NCBI GenBank assembly: GCA_037903475.1
Contig: JBAJFG010000633.1
Coordinates: 186,001-250,000, forward strand
Reading direction: 5' to 3'
DNA length: 64,000 nucleotides
Source of the DNA: Ancylostoma caninum
Taxonomy: Eukaryota > Nematoda > Chromadorea > Rhabditida > Ancylostomatidae
The notes under the pieces were generated by a model. That model was given only the letters and a program-made list of their open reading frames with translations, had not been told where the DNA came from and searched no databases. Numbering within the stretch: the first letter of the stretch is position 1; each line of letters starts with the position of its first letter. The translations under genes were made by a program, and so were the position numbers. Positions 46,076-61,000 of the stretch are shown piece by piece.

Positions 46076-49000
46076 GTGGGTCGCAGTAAAAACATTAGTT
46101 TGATGGGAAAGTTTTTATTATTATTATTATTATTTATTACGCCACTTGAGGTAGACGTGAAAAAGACAATGACATGACATGACCTAATCAAGTAACATCG
46201 GGTAAAGCATACAGAAATAAACTACAGAAATACACTCATTGCACTAGTGACACAAAAGCTTTTTGGAGACCCATCGGTTGAAAGAAAAGTACTTCAGAGA
46301 GGTGGGAGTAATTTTATATCGTAAGGTCAGATAATAAGATTCAGCCCGACAAGTGAAACTTTCCCGTCTAGCAGTTGTTCTTGGACCTGCATAAGAAATT
46401 TTCTCCGAACCACCGCTTGTTTTTGATGAAAGTATCTTATAAAACTTCATCACATCGATCTTCACCATGCCACTTAGAATTTTATAGACAGTACAAACGT
46501 CTCTTACCCTTCTTCGTGATTCAAGGGTATGAATTTTGCATCGTGAATTCCTTATCTTAGCAACCGGAACGTTTGAGTAATGATACCCTCCACATCTGAT
46601 CATTATTTTTCTGGTGAAGTTATTTTGAACTTTTTCGTATGTACTTTTTTCTATGTGGGCAAAAAACTACAGAGCCAAATTCAAGTATAGGTCTCACGTA
46701 TGACTTATAAGCTTTCAAAAGTACATATTTGTTCTTTAAACAAAGTCCTTTGAAGATCTGGTATGTGTAGGTTACCGCCTTTCTACAGAGATATCTGTAA
46801 TGACCAGAGAAGTCCAATTTGTTGTCATATCGAAAGCCTGGATCAACAACTTTATTGACACTTTCTATCATATGACCTTGAATAATGTATAAGGGCAGAA
46901 CTACCTAAACGCATGTGTACAGTTTTCTCAGGTGCTAAAGGGAGAATCCATTTCAATGACCACTGTGAGATCTGGTCCATAGCATTCTGAACTTCACAAA
47001 GCTGAACATCGGTGTCAATTCTGTTGTAAATTTTAATATCGTCAGCAAACTGTTTGCAAGTGACACCCTTTTCTTCCAAGGACTGCGGTAGATCTACAGT
47101 ATAGAGAGCAAACAGAACAGGCGACAGAACTCCCCCTTGCGGGACGCCACTTGAGACAATTCTGCAGGAGGAATAACAGGAATTAATTTTGACTTGGAAA
47201 GTTCTGTTACTCAAGAAATCAGAGAGCCAGTCGCAGATTTTCGGATGTACTTTTAATCGAGACACCTTATAGAGTAACATCTTATGACTAGCTCGATCAA
47301 AAGCTTTGGAAAAATCGAAATATATAACATCACAAGGTTTCTTCTCATCCAGGTAGCTACTCCAGTCATTCAGACATCCTAACAAATTTGTTTCTACAGA
47401 TTTTCCTCCAACAAAGCCATGCTGATTGCACGGTATTATTTCATTCTTCTCAAAATGAGTCACCAAATGTGCTTTTAGTCCTTTTTCAAAAACCCTACAG
47501 AAAAAAGAAGTAGTGCTGACAGGTCTATAATTGTCAACCTCAGTTGTGGACTGTTTCTTTAGTAAAGGGGTGATGAAAGAGTGCTTCCACCTGTGTGGTA
47601 CTTCGGAAAGTGCTAGCGACTGATTAAAAATGTATGCAAGAGAAGCAGCTACTATATGTGCAATATTCTGAATAAATGACGTGGGTAAAAAATCGAGTGT
47701 GAGAGAATAAGATTTCGGCCACTTTTTGATCATCTCATAAACAGTAAATTCTTCAAACCATGGGAACGTTTCCATAGGATATTTTACGTTGGGATTGAAC
47801 TCCGGCAAATCTTCTGCTGCTTTGGAGTACACCTCACAAAATTTATCTGCCAGCTTTTTCAGCATCTAACACTGCAATCTTGTCGCCTTTCTTTATACAT
47901 GGAGTATGATGTGAAGCCTTCAATTTTCTACTCAAAAACCTGAAGAAGCCCTGTTTGTTTTGAATATACACAATTTTCTTCTCAAGGTTCCTATTATACT
48001 TGCCTAGATGATGAGAAAACTTTCTTGAGAATGCTCTGTAAGCTTCCCAGTCAGTATCGTTTTGTGTTCTTTTTGCTTCATGGAACAAACAACTACGATG
48101 ATTTGCCATATTCTGAAGGTACTGAGGGAGGTGATGTCGGGTTCCATGCACTCTCTCCCAGGGAATAAAGATAGCTATGGAATGCTGAAGCATAGCTAGG
48201 AACATCTCATACCTCTCATTAACGGAATCAACTGTTTCAAAGGAATTCCTCCAAGCAATAGATGAGAGATAGTGGCAGACCTTTTCAAAATCACACTTGG
48301 AAAACCGCTAGATAATGTGGAAATTGGCTCGTAGTAAGCAAGGAATACTTGGAATGTTACACTGTTATGATCACTTGATCCTACTGGTGGGTCTAAAGCA
48401 ACATTAGTGAGATAATGTGGAAATTGGCTCGTAGTAAGCAAGGGATACTTGGAATGTTACACTGTTATGATCACTTGATCCTACTGGTGGGTCTAAAGCA
48501 ACATTAGTGAGAAGTGATTCATCATTACTGAGAAGGAGATCCAAGAAATGCATTCCTCGAGTGGGTTTGTTTACAAACTGTTTGAGATTATGACTTAAAG
48601 TCATTTCAACGAAGGCAGAGGGAATGGGCGGCAGTTGCTTACACAGGTTAGACCAATCAAGTTCCGGGAACTTAAAGTCTCCAACGACAATAGCCGGAAA
48701 CTCGCATGTGACCAGGTCACTGATGGCTCTATTAAGCAAGTAGCTATCACTAGACTTGTAAGAAGGAGATATATATACAGTTATAAACCTAACGTAATGA
48801 CTTTCTAAAAGAATATCGACTGCCAATATTTCGTAGGCTTTCGGTATTGATTCGGAGAAGACTTCTTTGTAGGAGAAATTCTTTCGAAGCAATAGAAGTA
48901 TACCCCCACCACTCCTCATTTTTCTATCACATCGAATTGGGAAGTAATGCTCAACAGAATCAGTCGAAATCACCGCTAACGAGTGTTTAGACTTTAGCCA

Positions 49001-52000
49001 CGTTTCAGTAAATACATATAAATCAAACTCCATTAGTAAAACTTGATTAATGTAGCTAACATTCTTCGGATAAGACTTAACATTTGAATAGAAACACGAA
49101 ATCCAATTATGATATTGCCGAGGACTAGGATTCAGTTTAAAGACTTTTGATGTTGCCCTTCAGAAGCGGACTCAACCTCTTCACGAACTACTACTGCGCC
49201 AGGACTTAGAATCGTAGTAGTAGGATTCGCTTTGGCCATACCTCGTACATTTCTGAAAGACACAAAGTTTTCCTGCCTTGGTTACCTCTCAGCGAGCGTG
49301 AAGGATTCTCTTAGGAAGAGACCCTCAACTGAGAAGAAGCATAGGCGAGGCGCTCTTCTAACTGCTAGTTTTTGAAAGGATGAACATGGTAATACAATCT
49401 TCAGTAAGCGTTTTTTTCCTTCAGTAGGTTTGCCAAGGCGGTACACCGATACAGGATTACATTCTATGCCGAGAAAAGTTAGTACATTGACAGCACTCAA
49501 GTAGTCGTATTGAATACGTTCACGAATGTCACCAGATTTCTGCTCAGGGACACCTATGAGGACAAGCGATCTACGACGTTCAATTTCATTCTGAGATTCA
49601 AGATCAAAGATGGGGTCGGTCTGTTTCACGGAAGAAAGAATCTGTTTTGGAGAATTTTCAGGCCCCCTACCAGATTCATTTGTTGAAGCAGGACCACTAG
49701 AAAGGATATTTCTCCGCAGTTTCTCGTTTTCGGCGTACAATTCTTCGACTCTTCTCTCCAATTCCTGATTACGTTGGATGAGCCACGCCATTTGCATTTT
49801 GAAATCGCACAAGTATAACAGTAGCTCCTTTACGTGATCAGGAAGTGCACCATCACGGTCAATGACCGCGTTTATTCTTTCACCTTCTTTTGAGCTAAGC
49901 GAGGTAGGACAATATCCCTGAACGATAGGGGAGCAAAAAGGAGAGTTCATCATACTTAGATCACTGCATAGATTTACGAACCAAATGCGGTGGCTTTGAA
50001 AAAAGTTTTTACCCCGCCACAAGAGTTATGCAAAGAATTTGTAGAACAGTGGGCTCACAAAAGCTGTGATGCCAGCAAAGATGAATTCTGAAGTCAGAAA
50101 AATAGACCTTATCCGATGGCAAGATTCGAAATATGAGCCCCTGCCACAAGGGGATGCTCGTCCACAATATGTATATCGGCGACTTGACGACTTGCAGTAG
50201 TATAACCTTCGAAGGTTGGTCGAGTAGGTACGTATGCCGAGAGAGTCGAGTAATGTGTGACCGCACACCAGCACACTATGCAATGAACTAAAAATGAAAA
50301 TAAAAAAAATAAACTAAAAATAAAAACTAATAATGAAGTTTTGCCCGAAGTTTTTAGCTTTATTCTATGTCTATCATAGATTTCCAGTAAACAATTGTAT
50401 GCGAAGCATGATTAGTAGGAGACATTGACTATTTTTTGAGCAGATCACTGCTTCCTTTCTCTCGTAACTCGCTCGAGGAGCCGAATAGTTTGGCAGCTCC
50501 ACATTTAACGATATTATTTTTGAGAAAAATCTTTCCTTGCCAACGAAGCCCCAAGGAAGGCAGATAAATGTCGGAAAAATAAGGAATGCGGAGCACTGTG
50601 TCCCAACGTACCTATGCTGGTTTGAGGCAGGCATCGTTATCGCAAATGTGAAACTGGTGGGGAAAATGGGCGATGCCGTGCAGGGTTTTCCATCTCTTTT
50701 TGTTCTTCTCTAACATCTTTATCTACAACATGATAATCCTACTATCTCCACACAAATTTTTGCTGAACACTTCAGCTTTCAAAGATTTCTTGTCTTACCT
50801 GGTCATACATAAGTGAAGAAGGATACGACTCATTTCCAATAACTTGAATTCTCTAAAGAATCTCTAAGATATCTCTAAAGATTATGAGAAACCCTATTTG
50901 TCTGAGATGCGAATAAAATTATATTTACATATTAGTTTTTATTTACATTATTTACGAAATTGCGTTTATATTATTTAAATTCACAGAATTCTTTTGTGCA
51001 GTGACGCCGCCAATAGGGTCATCTCCGTGATTTAGTTCAATTAATTCTGGGTATGGTCCCTTTCCCCATGCTACGATTGTCAGCTGCATCAAATCGCTTT
51101 GACATTCTCGTCAGTTTCTATGCAATACCAAGTTTGTTTAGAATTCCAATTCCAAGTCTAAACACCAGTTTCACGTTTTCTGAATACACGAAGATAAGGT
51201 AACCTTCAGAACCAACTAAAGATAATCTTTAAGTTGAACAAACTACTATAATACAATAATTAAATTATGGTGATGAACCCAACTATGGAACTACTCGCCA
51301 TGTTTAAAACAGTGATTGCATGCGCGCACATCTCCATGAAGGATACCACTGCAAACCATTCCTTCCTCGCCACTGATGGCAGCTCGCATGTGCAGCAAGC
51401 TGAGTTCATCTCGCTGATACGAACCGAGCGCCTCCTTATTTTAAGGAAATAGTGGGAAAGGCGTGCGAATGGGCGCGCACAAAAACACTTGTGGTGTTTC
51501 AGTCTGAGCTCCTCCACCTCTTACGCCATTCCGGAGCAAGAGGGTGGCGCCTAGTTCAATTTGGCGGGATGAACTTGCCCCATGTGTGTGCTCCTAGCGG
51601 TGGCGCAAATGGGAATGACCTGCTACTGATCACGCAATGGAGTCAGCGCCATATCACTCTTTAACCTATCGTTTGAAGTAACACTCATCAACGTGAGTAG
51701 AAGAGCTATGTAGCATTGTTCCACTGCTAGAGGTGCAATCACGATTGATGTTCATGCTATGTTGGATGGCTACAAGCCGGCATGCAATACAACCTCAACG
51801 CTGGATGTAGTCCCGGGGTTTAGTTTACCGACATGGGGTTCCATTATGGGCCTTCCATAAGTGGAGATCCTAACGTACGTGAGTTCATTTATTGGAGATT
51901 CGCTCATATGCTGACAACAGCCAAGAAACGTTGAAAGCACATTATAGAAAGAGAGATTCAGGATTCTGTCGGTCTTCAATGACTTCTTGAACGGATGAGT

Positions 52001-55000
52001 CAGTTCTTCATGCCCGCTTTCAGGATCCGATCAACGTTCAAAATCAAGCAGAACTCAGTGGTGACGATGGGACTGAAGGCAGCGTGAATAAAAAGATCTG
52101 GGCCGAAGTATTTGAGAACGACATTATCCTCACTCTGCCCCAAGCAGAAGCACTTCTCACAGAATCAGGTGCGCCATTCTGGCTATAGATCAAAAGCGGC
52201 ACTTCGCAAGCGATTCGTTCATAGGCAGGACACGTGGAAAGAGACAAGCGCAGCCAACACCGAATTCGTTTTGGCCCAACCTCACGATATCGTATGAATT
52301 CGCCTATCAGGATGGTAAGGATGCAGAACTCGCTCAAAAGCTTTTCTGACATGTTTATTGACGGTACTCATTTAAAGTAGTACTTCTTTCATATCCTGAA
52401 AATATTATATTGTCCTCCTCTTGTCATGTTGTGACTTCTCGAAAAGATAGCAAAGGGCTACTGTTATGCTGAGAAACGCGAGTTTATTATAGCTGTTGAA
52501 TTTCAGCAACTTTCCAAAATCTCATTCGCTCAGCCCTCCGCCATATTGAGCAAAACACTTGCATTCGCTTCAACGAGAATGGTCCAGACAGGTTCGTTTT
52601 ATTGTAGACTTCCTTTTTCTCCTATTATCAGGAGTTTGTTACCAGATGAGTCGTTCCAGAGATGGACTGAAGTACTTTCGTGGAAGTGGATGCTGGTCAA
52701 ACGTGGGAAAAACGGGTGGACGACAACTTGTCTCTATTGGACACGGATGTGACTCTGTAAACGTTCTAAAATTTCTTTCTGACTTTACCATTTATGTAAG
52801 GGATAAGAAGAAAAAAATCGTCATCCATTTTAAGGTCATTCCATACATTGTACGGAAACCAGAAAGTGTGTGTAAACTTCTCCCAGAGCTTCCTATTAAT
52901 GAGGGATTAAATGAATGCATAAATGACATGCGTCTTCTTTCCTCTCTCCTTCTAATTAGTGTTGTATGGCGTCTAAATGCAGCCGTTTAAAATCGAGTAA
53001 TAACATGAGCATCACAGAAAATAGAACACAGAGGATGAATAACACAGTGGTTGAATATTGCAGAAGAGTAGGAGAAAAAAATATGCACTGTCAAACAACT
53101 AAAGAAGGACCAGTCATACTGCATGTTTAGGTGGGCATTGTTGCTCATGAAACACTCCACGCACTTGGACTATGGCACGAGCAGTCACGAGATGATAGAG
53201 ACAAGTTTATTCGGATTGTAAGCGACAGAATAATAAGGGTATGTCACCTTGTTTCATACGTTTTCACGCTGGTACTAGCAACGGCAATGTACAGGGTACT
53301 GAAGGTAACTTCGAGAAGAGGACCACGCTAACAAGTGACAATATGGGACAGCCGTACGATCTGGGATCTGTTATGCACTATGGAGCGAAAGCCTTCACAT
53401 ATGACTGGAGTTTGTAAGTGTCTAATGGGAACGAAATCTGCTAACTGCCATCCCACAAATACAATAGCAGCGAATAAGATGTGATCAGAGGCACTGATGA
53501 AGGTCAAACCTCTAATTAGAACTGAATTAAGGATTGAGCAATTTTGACGAAAGTTGAAGTTTTGATGACTCGATAGCCGAGGTGCAGCGCTTTGATGACG
53601 GCCTCATGTAAATCGCCATCATCACCACGGATCAAAATCTTCACTTGTTTTCGGTGTACGCACCGCAGAAAGGTTGTCGTGACCAGGTAAAAGATAACTT
53701 CTGGACCTTGCTCGACAAGAAAACCGCGGAGATCCCTCAAGAAGACAAACTCATTGTCGGAGGAGACCTACACGGCCACGTAGGAGTGGCAAAGGACGGA
53801 TTCAGATGCCATGAAATCTTCGGGTGCGGGACATGGAATGAAAATAGCGAGCGCATTCTGGAATATGCTTACTCTCACAACTTCGCCATCATGAATACGA
53901 AATTCCGAGAGCGCCTTTCTCAACTCTTCTTCTTCTATGTTGGCAACTATCACGATCAAAAGCTGGTTACCAACGCGGCGGTTGTACCCTACGAGACTGT
54001 GGCCACGCAACATTGTCCTCCTACCTACATCATGAAAATCATGCCGCCAAGGAGGACGCACGATGAACGATGCAGACCGGCCCGATTTAAGTGATAGCGG
54101 TTGGAAGAGAAGGAAGCCATTATAACTTTCCGCGTAAAGTTGCCGCCAGTCACGGCCGTGGGCGAAACCTGGGAATACGCAACTCGAGCGATTACAGAGG
54201 CGGAAGCTTAAGGTTTCGAGCTAAGCACGACTAAACCAGGTCGCCGGAGAATTGAAAGGCAAACGTGGCCAAGGACGAATGAAGTGAAGATGAAGATGCG
54301 GGAGAAGAAACCTCTCTACCATGTATTCCTCGGTGACAAGACAGATGACAATTGGCGGCGATACTTGGAAGCGAAGAAAGCTGCGAAGAAGGCTGTGACT
54401 TCCACAAAGGCTGCCCACTACGACAATATCATAAGAGAGATAGATGCAAAAGACGGCGAACGCCTCATCTACCGTCCGGTGAGGTCCATCAGGAGCAAAC
54501 GAAAACATCGAAAAGTTCTCAGGAGTTAACGACAGGACGGTCATCTCCTAATAGACCTCAAAAGGACGACGAAAAAGTGATGTTACTACTTTGCGAAACT
54601 AACAAGGTAAGAATTCAGCCATCCACCCATTCCACAACTGCCACAGACTTACGGTTCTATCCACTCGATCATCGCTGACGAAACCATGGCTGCATTGAAA
54701 ATAAGCGAACCAGGGAAAGAGACAGGTCCTGATTATATAGCTGCGGGACTATGGAAGTCAAGGCATTGGAACTCAAATCAATGTCTGACGGCGAACCAGG
54801 TCGTCGTAGAGAAAAAGACTTCTGTAGATTTGTAGAGGAGCACCACAATTCCGATCTGGAAGAGGAATCCTGTGGATTGTCTGTGTTACCGGCCGATAGA
54901 TCTGCTCTCTCACAGCATGAAGATATCCGAACACATTATTGACTGCCGAATCTGCGACATCATCCAAGTTTCCATAAATCAGTGTGGTTTCGTTGCCAAT

Positions 55001-58000
55001 TGTTGAATGACGGATGTAATCCATACGACATACCTGTTGAGAAGCATCGTGAGAAGGAGAAGCCAGTGCAAATGGCTTTCCTCAATCTGGAGAAGGCCTT
55101 CGAACAGCGTTCCGCACGAAGTCATCTGGTAGGCGCTGCGTTGCCCAGTGCTCCTGAAGAGCTCATCTAATGGATCAGGATTCTCTATACCGACCCAAGG
55201 AGTTGAGTGCAGGCGGCCTCGGGCTCATCGACATCAAGGGTCATCTTTCTCACCGCTGCTCATCGTCGGAGTCATGGATGCCAGTACGAAAGACCTACGG
55301 AGACCAAAGCCATGGATTTTTGCTGTATGCAAATGACAGGAGTGTCGTGCGACAAGGAGATCCCGAATCGCTTCGAGTCAAATGTGTGTCGAGCAGGGTT
55401 TCGATTCGTCGCATTGTAGGGTGCAGAGTGTTGTCCAGCCAGCAATGAAGTGGAACACGGTCTGAGTGTGATGTAGATATAGATGAAGGTGTTAGGTCGT
55501 ATCTTCAGTGAGAAGATTTGGGAGTAGTTTAATATTGCCCCGATTGCCAACAAGCTTCGCCAAACCCGTCTTACATGCTACGACCGTGTTCTACGCGTCA
55601 ACGAAGGCACTGTTTGCAAAGTAAGCGTCGATTTCGAACTACAGGCAAAATGGCCGAGGAGCGATTGAGCCAACGATGGCTAGTCACACCGCATGTGGAT
55701 CCGAAGCATGTGGGCATCCACCCAACCCAGGCGCATGATAGAGCAAAATGTCGTCAGAAGATCACGGAAGTGGACACGCCAGTGAATGGAGCAAGCGCGA
55801 GGAAAGAAGAAGATGATCAGGGTCAAGCGTCCGATGGGAATTTCCCATGAGGGGGTCGGAAGGGTGGGTGCTGGGAAGGGGGGGAGTCGTATTGGAGAGG
55901 TGGGGTGGGGTAATTAGAGGGGTGGCTTGGTCATTGAATGTAAATTCATGAGCGTTTTATGACGTTATGACAAATGACGGTCTGCACTTACCAGCATGAA
56001 CCACCATGTCATTACGTGTCAAAACAGGACAGGTTGGCAGGGTATGAGAGGAATCGGCTTCAGCGCACCAACGGGTTCGATTCCCCGCATCTTCGATAGA
56101 TTTTTGCAAGGGTCGAAATTATTTCAGAATCAAATGTGGGGTAAAGACGGTGGAAATGTCACAAAATGTAGTGTGGGTTTATCGGTTCCACATGCGAGAA
56201 TTCGCCTGCAGGGCCCATCAGAACGTAAAATATTAGGATGACTTAGACCTCGTACTGAACTTCTCTGTCTCGAAATCAGCAAATGCTTTTTAATGTTTTC
56301 ATAGAGTACGATCAGCTCTATCCTTTGACAGAGTTTCAGTTTTCTAACACTTCATATGTTTCTGTGAGCTCGATGGGAAATTTTTCAAATTTTCGGGTCT
56401 CCGAGGCGAAATTTCCCATCTAACTCACTCAACCAGGAGCAAACATTGGAAAGACATAATGGGGATGGAGAATGAGTTCTTAGAGCTTTATTACGTGAAG
56501 GTGGTGAAATTCCCCTGGAAGACAAACTCTCTTCATGGGAGTTGAAGAAGTGAAAACCTCGCAATTTGAAGAGATGGTGAAAATGGAGTGAATCTGTTTG
56601 GGAAATCACTGACAAGCAGTTTGCAGATATCACGGAAACTTTTCTTCTATGAGTTTTACATTGGGAAATTTCCCATTTGAGTACGGAAATCTGGCTCCAC
56701 GAAGTTTGCTCGTTTTTCTGCAATTTAGATGGGAAATCGATGGGAAATTCGCCAAATTTCCCATCGATTTCCCATCGAGCTCCCAAGAACATATGAAGAC
56801 TTAGAAAATTGAAACTCTGAGAAAAGGAGGAGCTGATCGTTCTCTATGGACACGTTGAAAAGCATCTGTTGATTTCGAGGCAGGCGAATTCTCGCATGTG
56901 TAATCGATCAATCCTGTTTTGACACGTCATAAAGTCTTGCTCGCTGTCTGGTCCGATCGGGTTAGAAAGGATGAATATCAACTTCAAGGTCGTTTTAGTC
57001 CCAATTTTGGGCTTTTGATGTGTTTCGTTTGTATGTTCTTCCTTGAAGCTGCTCACTGTGCAGAGAAAACATGCAGAGGGGGGGGGGGTCATGAAAAGGT
57101 GGGTTTGGACGAAGGAATAGGGGAGGTGGTCGTACTGAAGGTCGGTTTTTCCTATAGTCATGCTTGACCCTGAAGATGATGATGATCACGATGCTGAGGT
57201 TCGAAATGCTCTATCTATCTTCACCATTTCATTGACATAAGCTGTTTTCAAACGGAACTACAGTGTTTCAAGTCCAAGTCCTCTGGTTTCATCAACATGT
57301 TGGTTCTTCGTTTGTATTGCCTCATTTCAGTTTGAAAAGAGATTATTCAAAAGTACTATTCAGTAGTTTTCATCTAGCGATTTTCCATGGAAATTATATA
57401 ATGTAGTTCTCTTCACATGAAAACGCAGGATTGCCAACAATTCAGTAAGAGTGAAAAAAACGTATTTTCAATTGTTTCGAAGGAAAAGCAAAAGGTTTGA
57501 TAATGAATACTTCTATGACTACTAACGACCATTGTGATGTTCAATTAGGAGCTGTAATGCTGTTAATAGTCTCCAGATTCAATGCAACAGATCGATTGAT
57601 GAATTGTTAGGAACAAACTTGTCCGTTCATTTGAGGGGCAAAAGGAAAGCATAGCGATGTCATTCTGGAGTAAACAGTACACAAGTATGTATCCAGAAAT
57701 CCATGGAAGCCGAGGCAGTTGAAAGTTCGGCTCAATAGTTCAACTCAAGCCTGTGCTCATGCTAAGCTGCTCTTAGGAAGCATTGCTAGAGCTCCTATGC
57801 ATGTCCAAACGTACTTTGAATAGCTCAGTCCAGAACTGTGTTATAACGAAAAATTTCCTGGTCGATAAAGCAGATAATGATGATACATTATTGGCCGCTA
57901 CTGTAAGTGCTTTGCAGAATAAAGAGCAATAGTGACAACGAGCAGCTCTTATAACATTCTCTTATAACATTGAAGGCAGCTTCCACGATAATTTTCATGT

Positions 58001-61000
58001 CCGAAATATTTAGTTTTAGAGTCTGGACGATAGTCACAATAGTTCCACGCAAGTTGCAGCGCATAAGGCATCAGCATTCCCAAGATATAACAAGTTAAAC
58101 AAGGTATCCGTGTATCTGCGGACGAGCGTGATACGAAGCAGCTGTTTTCTGTAGAAGTCAGTCAGATTTCCAAAAATAACGTTTCCACGCTCATTTCGAG
58201 AAGTTTCACACTATGATGATCTGCTCCCTCCAGTTTCGCTGTTTCAATTGTTGTAGACCGTAAGATCGCATCATTTCCCCAGAGCTTTCCAATTTTCAAA
58301 TATGGTTAGAATTTCTATTCGTTAGCTCTTTACACCTGACCATAACTTTTGTTTCTTTTGTCGTGGTAAGTTTCTGCATTGAGCATTCTACTTCTCTTCG
58401 TTCGTGTATTTTCAGAAAAGGTGAAAAATTGGTCGAGTATCTAGTTGCGCCAAGAAATTTGCTGGCAGGAAAGGAAGTGTTATTGATTGAAAGCATCCGA
58501 GCACCATTTTATCGTGAGCCGCGGTAGTCAGAATAGTCAGAATCCCAAGATCGCACTAAAATCTGAGTGACAATTTTTTCTTGGGTGCTGCCTTCAAGAT
58601 GCTGCAGGCACTTGTCAAAAACGCAGATGTTGTACACACATTTCCAAAACAAGTAGTGGATGCTTCTAATTATTTCAGCAGAACCATCGAAACAAGAGAC
58701 AAACGTTTCCAAAACACGATTGGACAACGGGATGGAATATCTTTCAAGGACGCAAAGATGATCAATCTACGCTACTGCACAAGTACATTCATAAGATTTA
58801 ATCAAATTACAACTAAAGGGAACTAATCTTCAACACATACAGGTAAGGATAATCCGGGGAGACCCCGGAATAACCAGCAAACAGTTGCTATTTTCAAAAA
58901 GCTTCCACACAGCTTTTACACCGCAGTGCAGAAGAGTCCCTTTTGTGAACTGGTTGCAAATGCCGAATTCATCAGAAATGCCAATCTTTAGGACGGCTCT
59001 CTGCGTTGGGTTACGCTTCTCGTTTTTTACAGATGGTGCTCATAGCTATTTGCGTAGATCGGACTATCAGAGTACTATCAGCTGTGTTCAGTGCGAATAA
59101 TCACAACAAACAGAAAATGACGGATAGGAGGCATGGTTTGAACGATGAGACACCCCATTATGAATGGCCAAAATGACTAGGCATCTTTAACCTGTTAGTT
59201 AGAAATAAATTCGAGCAATCAGTAAAGGTTTTTAACTAAATCAAATATCATCCCAGTGGTAAGTTAGCAGTCTCACCAATGTAATTTTAAGAGAATCTAG
59301 CACAGCTGCACGAGAAGAAGCGCTGAACCGTGCAGGACGCACTTGACCAGAAAATCGTACTATTGGTCTCATGGGATTCGTTTTGCCTTTATCATTCGGT
59401 GAACGTTTAGTCCCACACTCGTATCATGCAAGCAAAAAAAGGTAATTTTATTAGTGGAATCCCTTTATAACAGAGCCCGACAGCTCGATGGGCACTATAT
59501 ATGGGGGTCTCTTAACTACTCCCTAGTGCAGTACGCTCCAGGTAGCAGGAAGCGATAGGACGGGCATACTTTGTGATAGTCAGAGTTCCGCTCCGCGGCG
59601 AACTGCTTTGGTGCAGCTCTATGGAGGCATAAACGGTTGAAGATCCATATATGTACTTACCTAAACACGAGAAGTTATAGATATTGTGAAAAATCTTCAC
59701 CATTTTACTTAGAGTTGGACAGAGAATCTTCCGTTTTTCATTCCAATATTTTCGTTGTTTCATTTTAAAGAGTTATGTCGACGAATACTCCCATGTGCGA
59801 ACGAAGGCTACACGGATCCAAATAACTGCAACAGGTGCCGCTGCCCAAAGGGTTACGGTGGCGTTTATTGTACTCAACTGGAAAGAGGTGTGATTTTTCT
59901 GTTCTATACATCACGCACAAACTTCACAACAGAGTTTTCAAATAATTATCGAATATTGTCCAAGAAAAAAATTCCAGCATCATGTGGAGGAGAATTGACT
60001 GCAACATCACAGTTACAAACAATTCAGAGTGGGGAAGTTTACGCAAACATGAATTGCATATGGAGAATAAAGGTAACTTAAAGCTGCACTTAGAATAACG
60101 TAGCTGTCTCATTCTCTAAGCTGTTCCCTCACTGTTATACCATTTTTATGGGTAGGGTTAGCGGGCGAAATGAGCGCTACCATAAATAAATTAACTTTAT
60201 CACAAAACTATACTGTCCTCACATCAGTCTCCAGCGGGCCAGCGGGTCGAGCTGATATTCGATACAGTGAATTTCCCGTGCCTTGACGCTTGTACGAGCT
60301 TCGTCGAGGTGAAGGCTACAATCAGCAAAACCGCGACAGGTGTGTAATCGGGAAGTTTTCTTACCCACTTTTATGGAAGATTTATAAGGAGCTCGACTCT
60401 GCTGTCAATCGGAAGAAAGCTTCTACTCCGAAGATGATGAAATTGTCCTAATTTTCAAGGGAGATTCGCAAGTGCAAGCAGGCTATCAAGGATTTTCCGC
60501 TCGCTATAGATACTGTAAGTACCCTATTTTAGTCCGAGCTTCACCTCTTCCAAAATCGCAAACGCAAACGTTCTGATTTAGATGGCCGTGCCGTCCGCAC
60601 CACAGAGCCTTACCCAACTTACGAACCGATAACAAGCACTCCGACCACAACCACTTCAACTAGAAGCACGACCAGATTCGTAAATGTTAGTGATTCTTTG
60701 TTAAAGTCAAAAGCAGAAAACCTCCTCGGAAACTGTCCTCGAAACTTTTATAAAAATACATACCGTGAGCTGCCGAAATGGTGTACGTGAAAAGCCATAA
60801 AACCGCCCAGATCCACATTTGTTGAGAGATTTTTTCCATAAATGAAGGCGTCGAAATTCAAAAATGATGACCGGTGGCTGTGCTGTAGCTTGCATGTTGT
60901 TTTTGAAATTGTAAAGCATGTTTGCTACCTACACTGAGCCTGGTCCACTGATACAAACAACAGTCTCTTTGGCACTCATGAAAGGCTTTATTAGCTATTC

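Larger units (their letters stand above)
46116..50283 (-). mobile_element. CR1-like LINE inside astacin intron 2
   Basis: Read on the minus strand from about 50280: ORF1 (50022-49282), apurinic endonuclease domain (49033-48404), RT domain (47865-46852), C-terminal region (46871-46244) and a terminal (AAT)n tail (46138-46116). Ending in a short microsatellite rather than poly-A is typical of CR1-group elements. It starts about 40 bp downstream of the exon-2 donor and is antisense to the host gene. Frameshifts and a tandem duplication disable it. Confidence 0.82.

Noticed and set aside
52646..52756. Alternative astacin exon start at 52646 (acceptor ttaccag directly before ATG)
   Set aside because: It would break phase with the exon ending at 52591; the acceptor at 52659 keeps phase and the family sequence.
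56029..56100. Possible tRNA or SINE because of ggttcgattcc, a B-box-like word
   Set aside because: No cloverleaf could be drawn: the T-stem pairs only about three bases and no acceptor stem or A-box at the right distance was found. It also lies inside the fold-back element.
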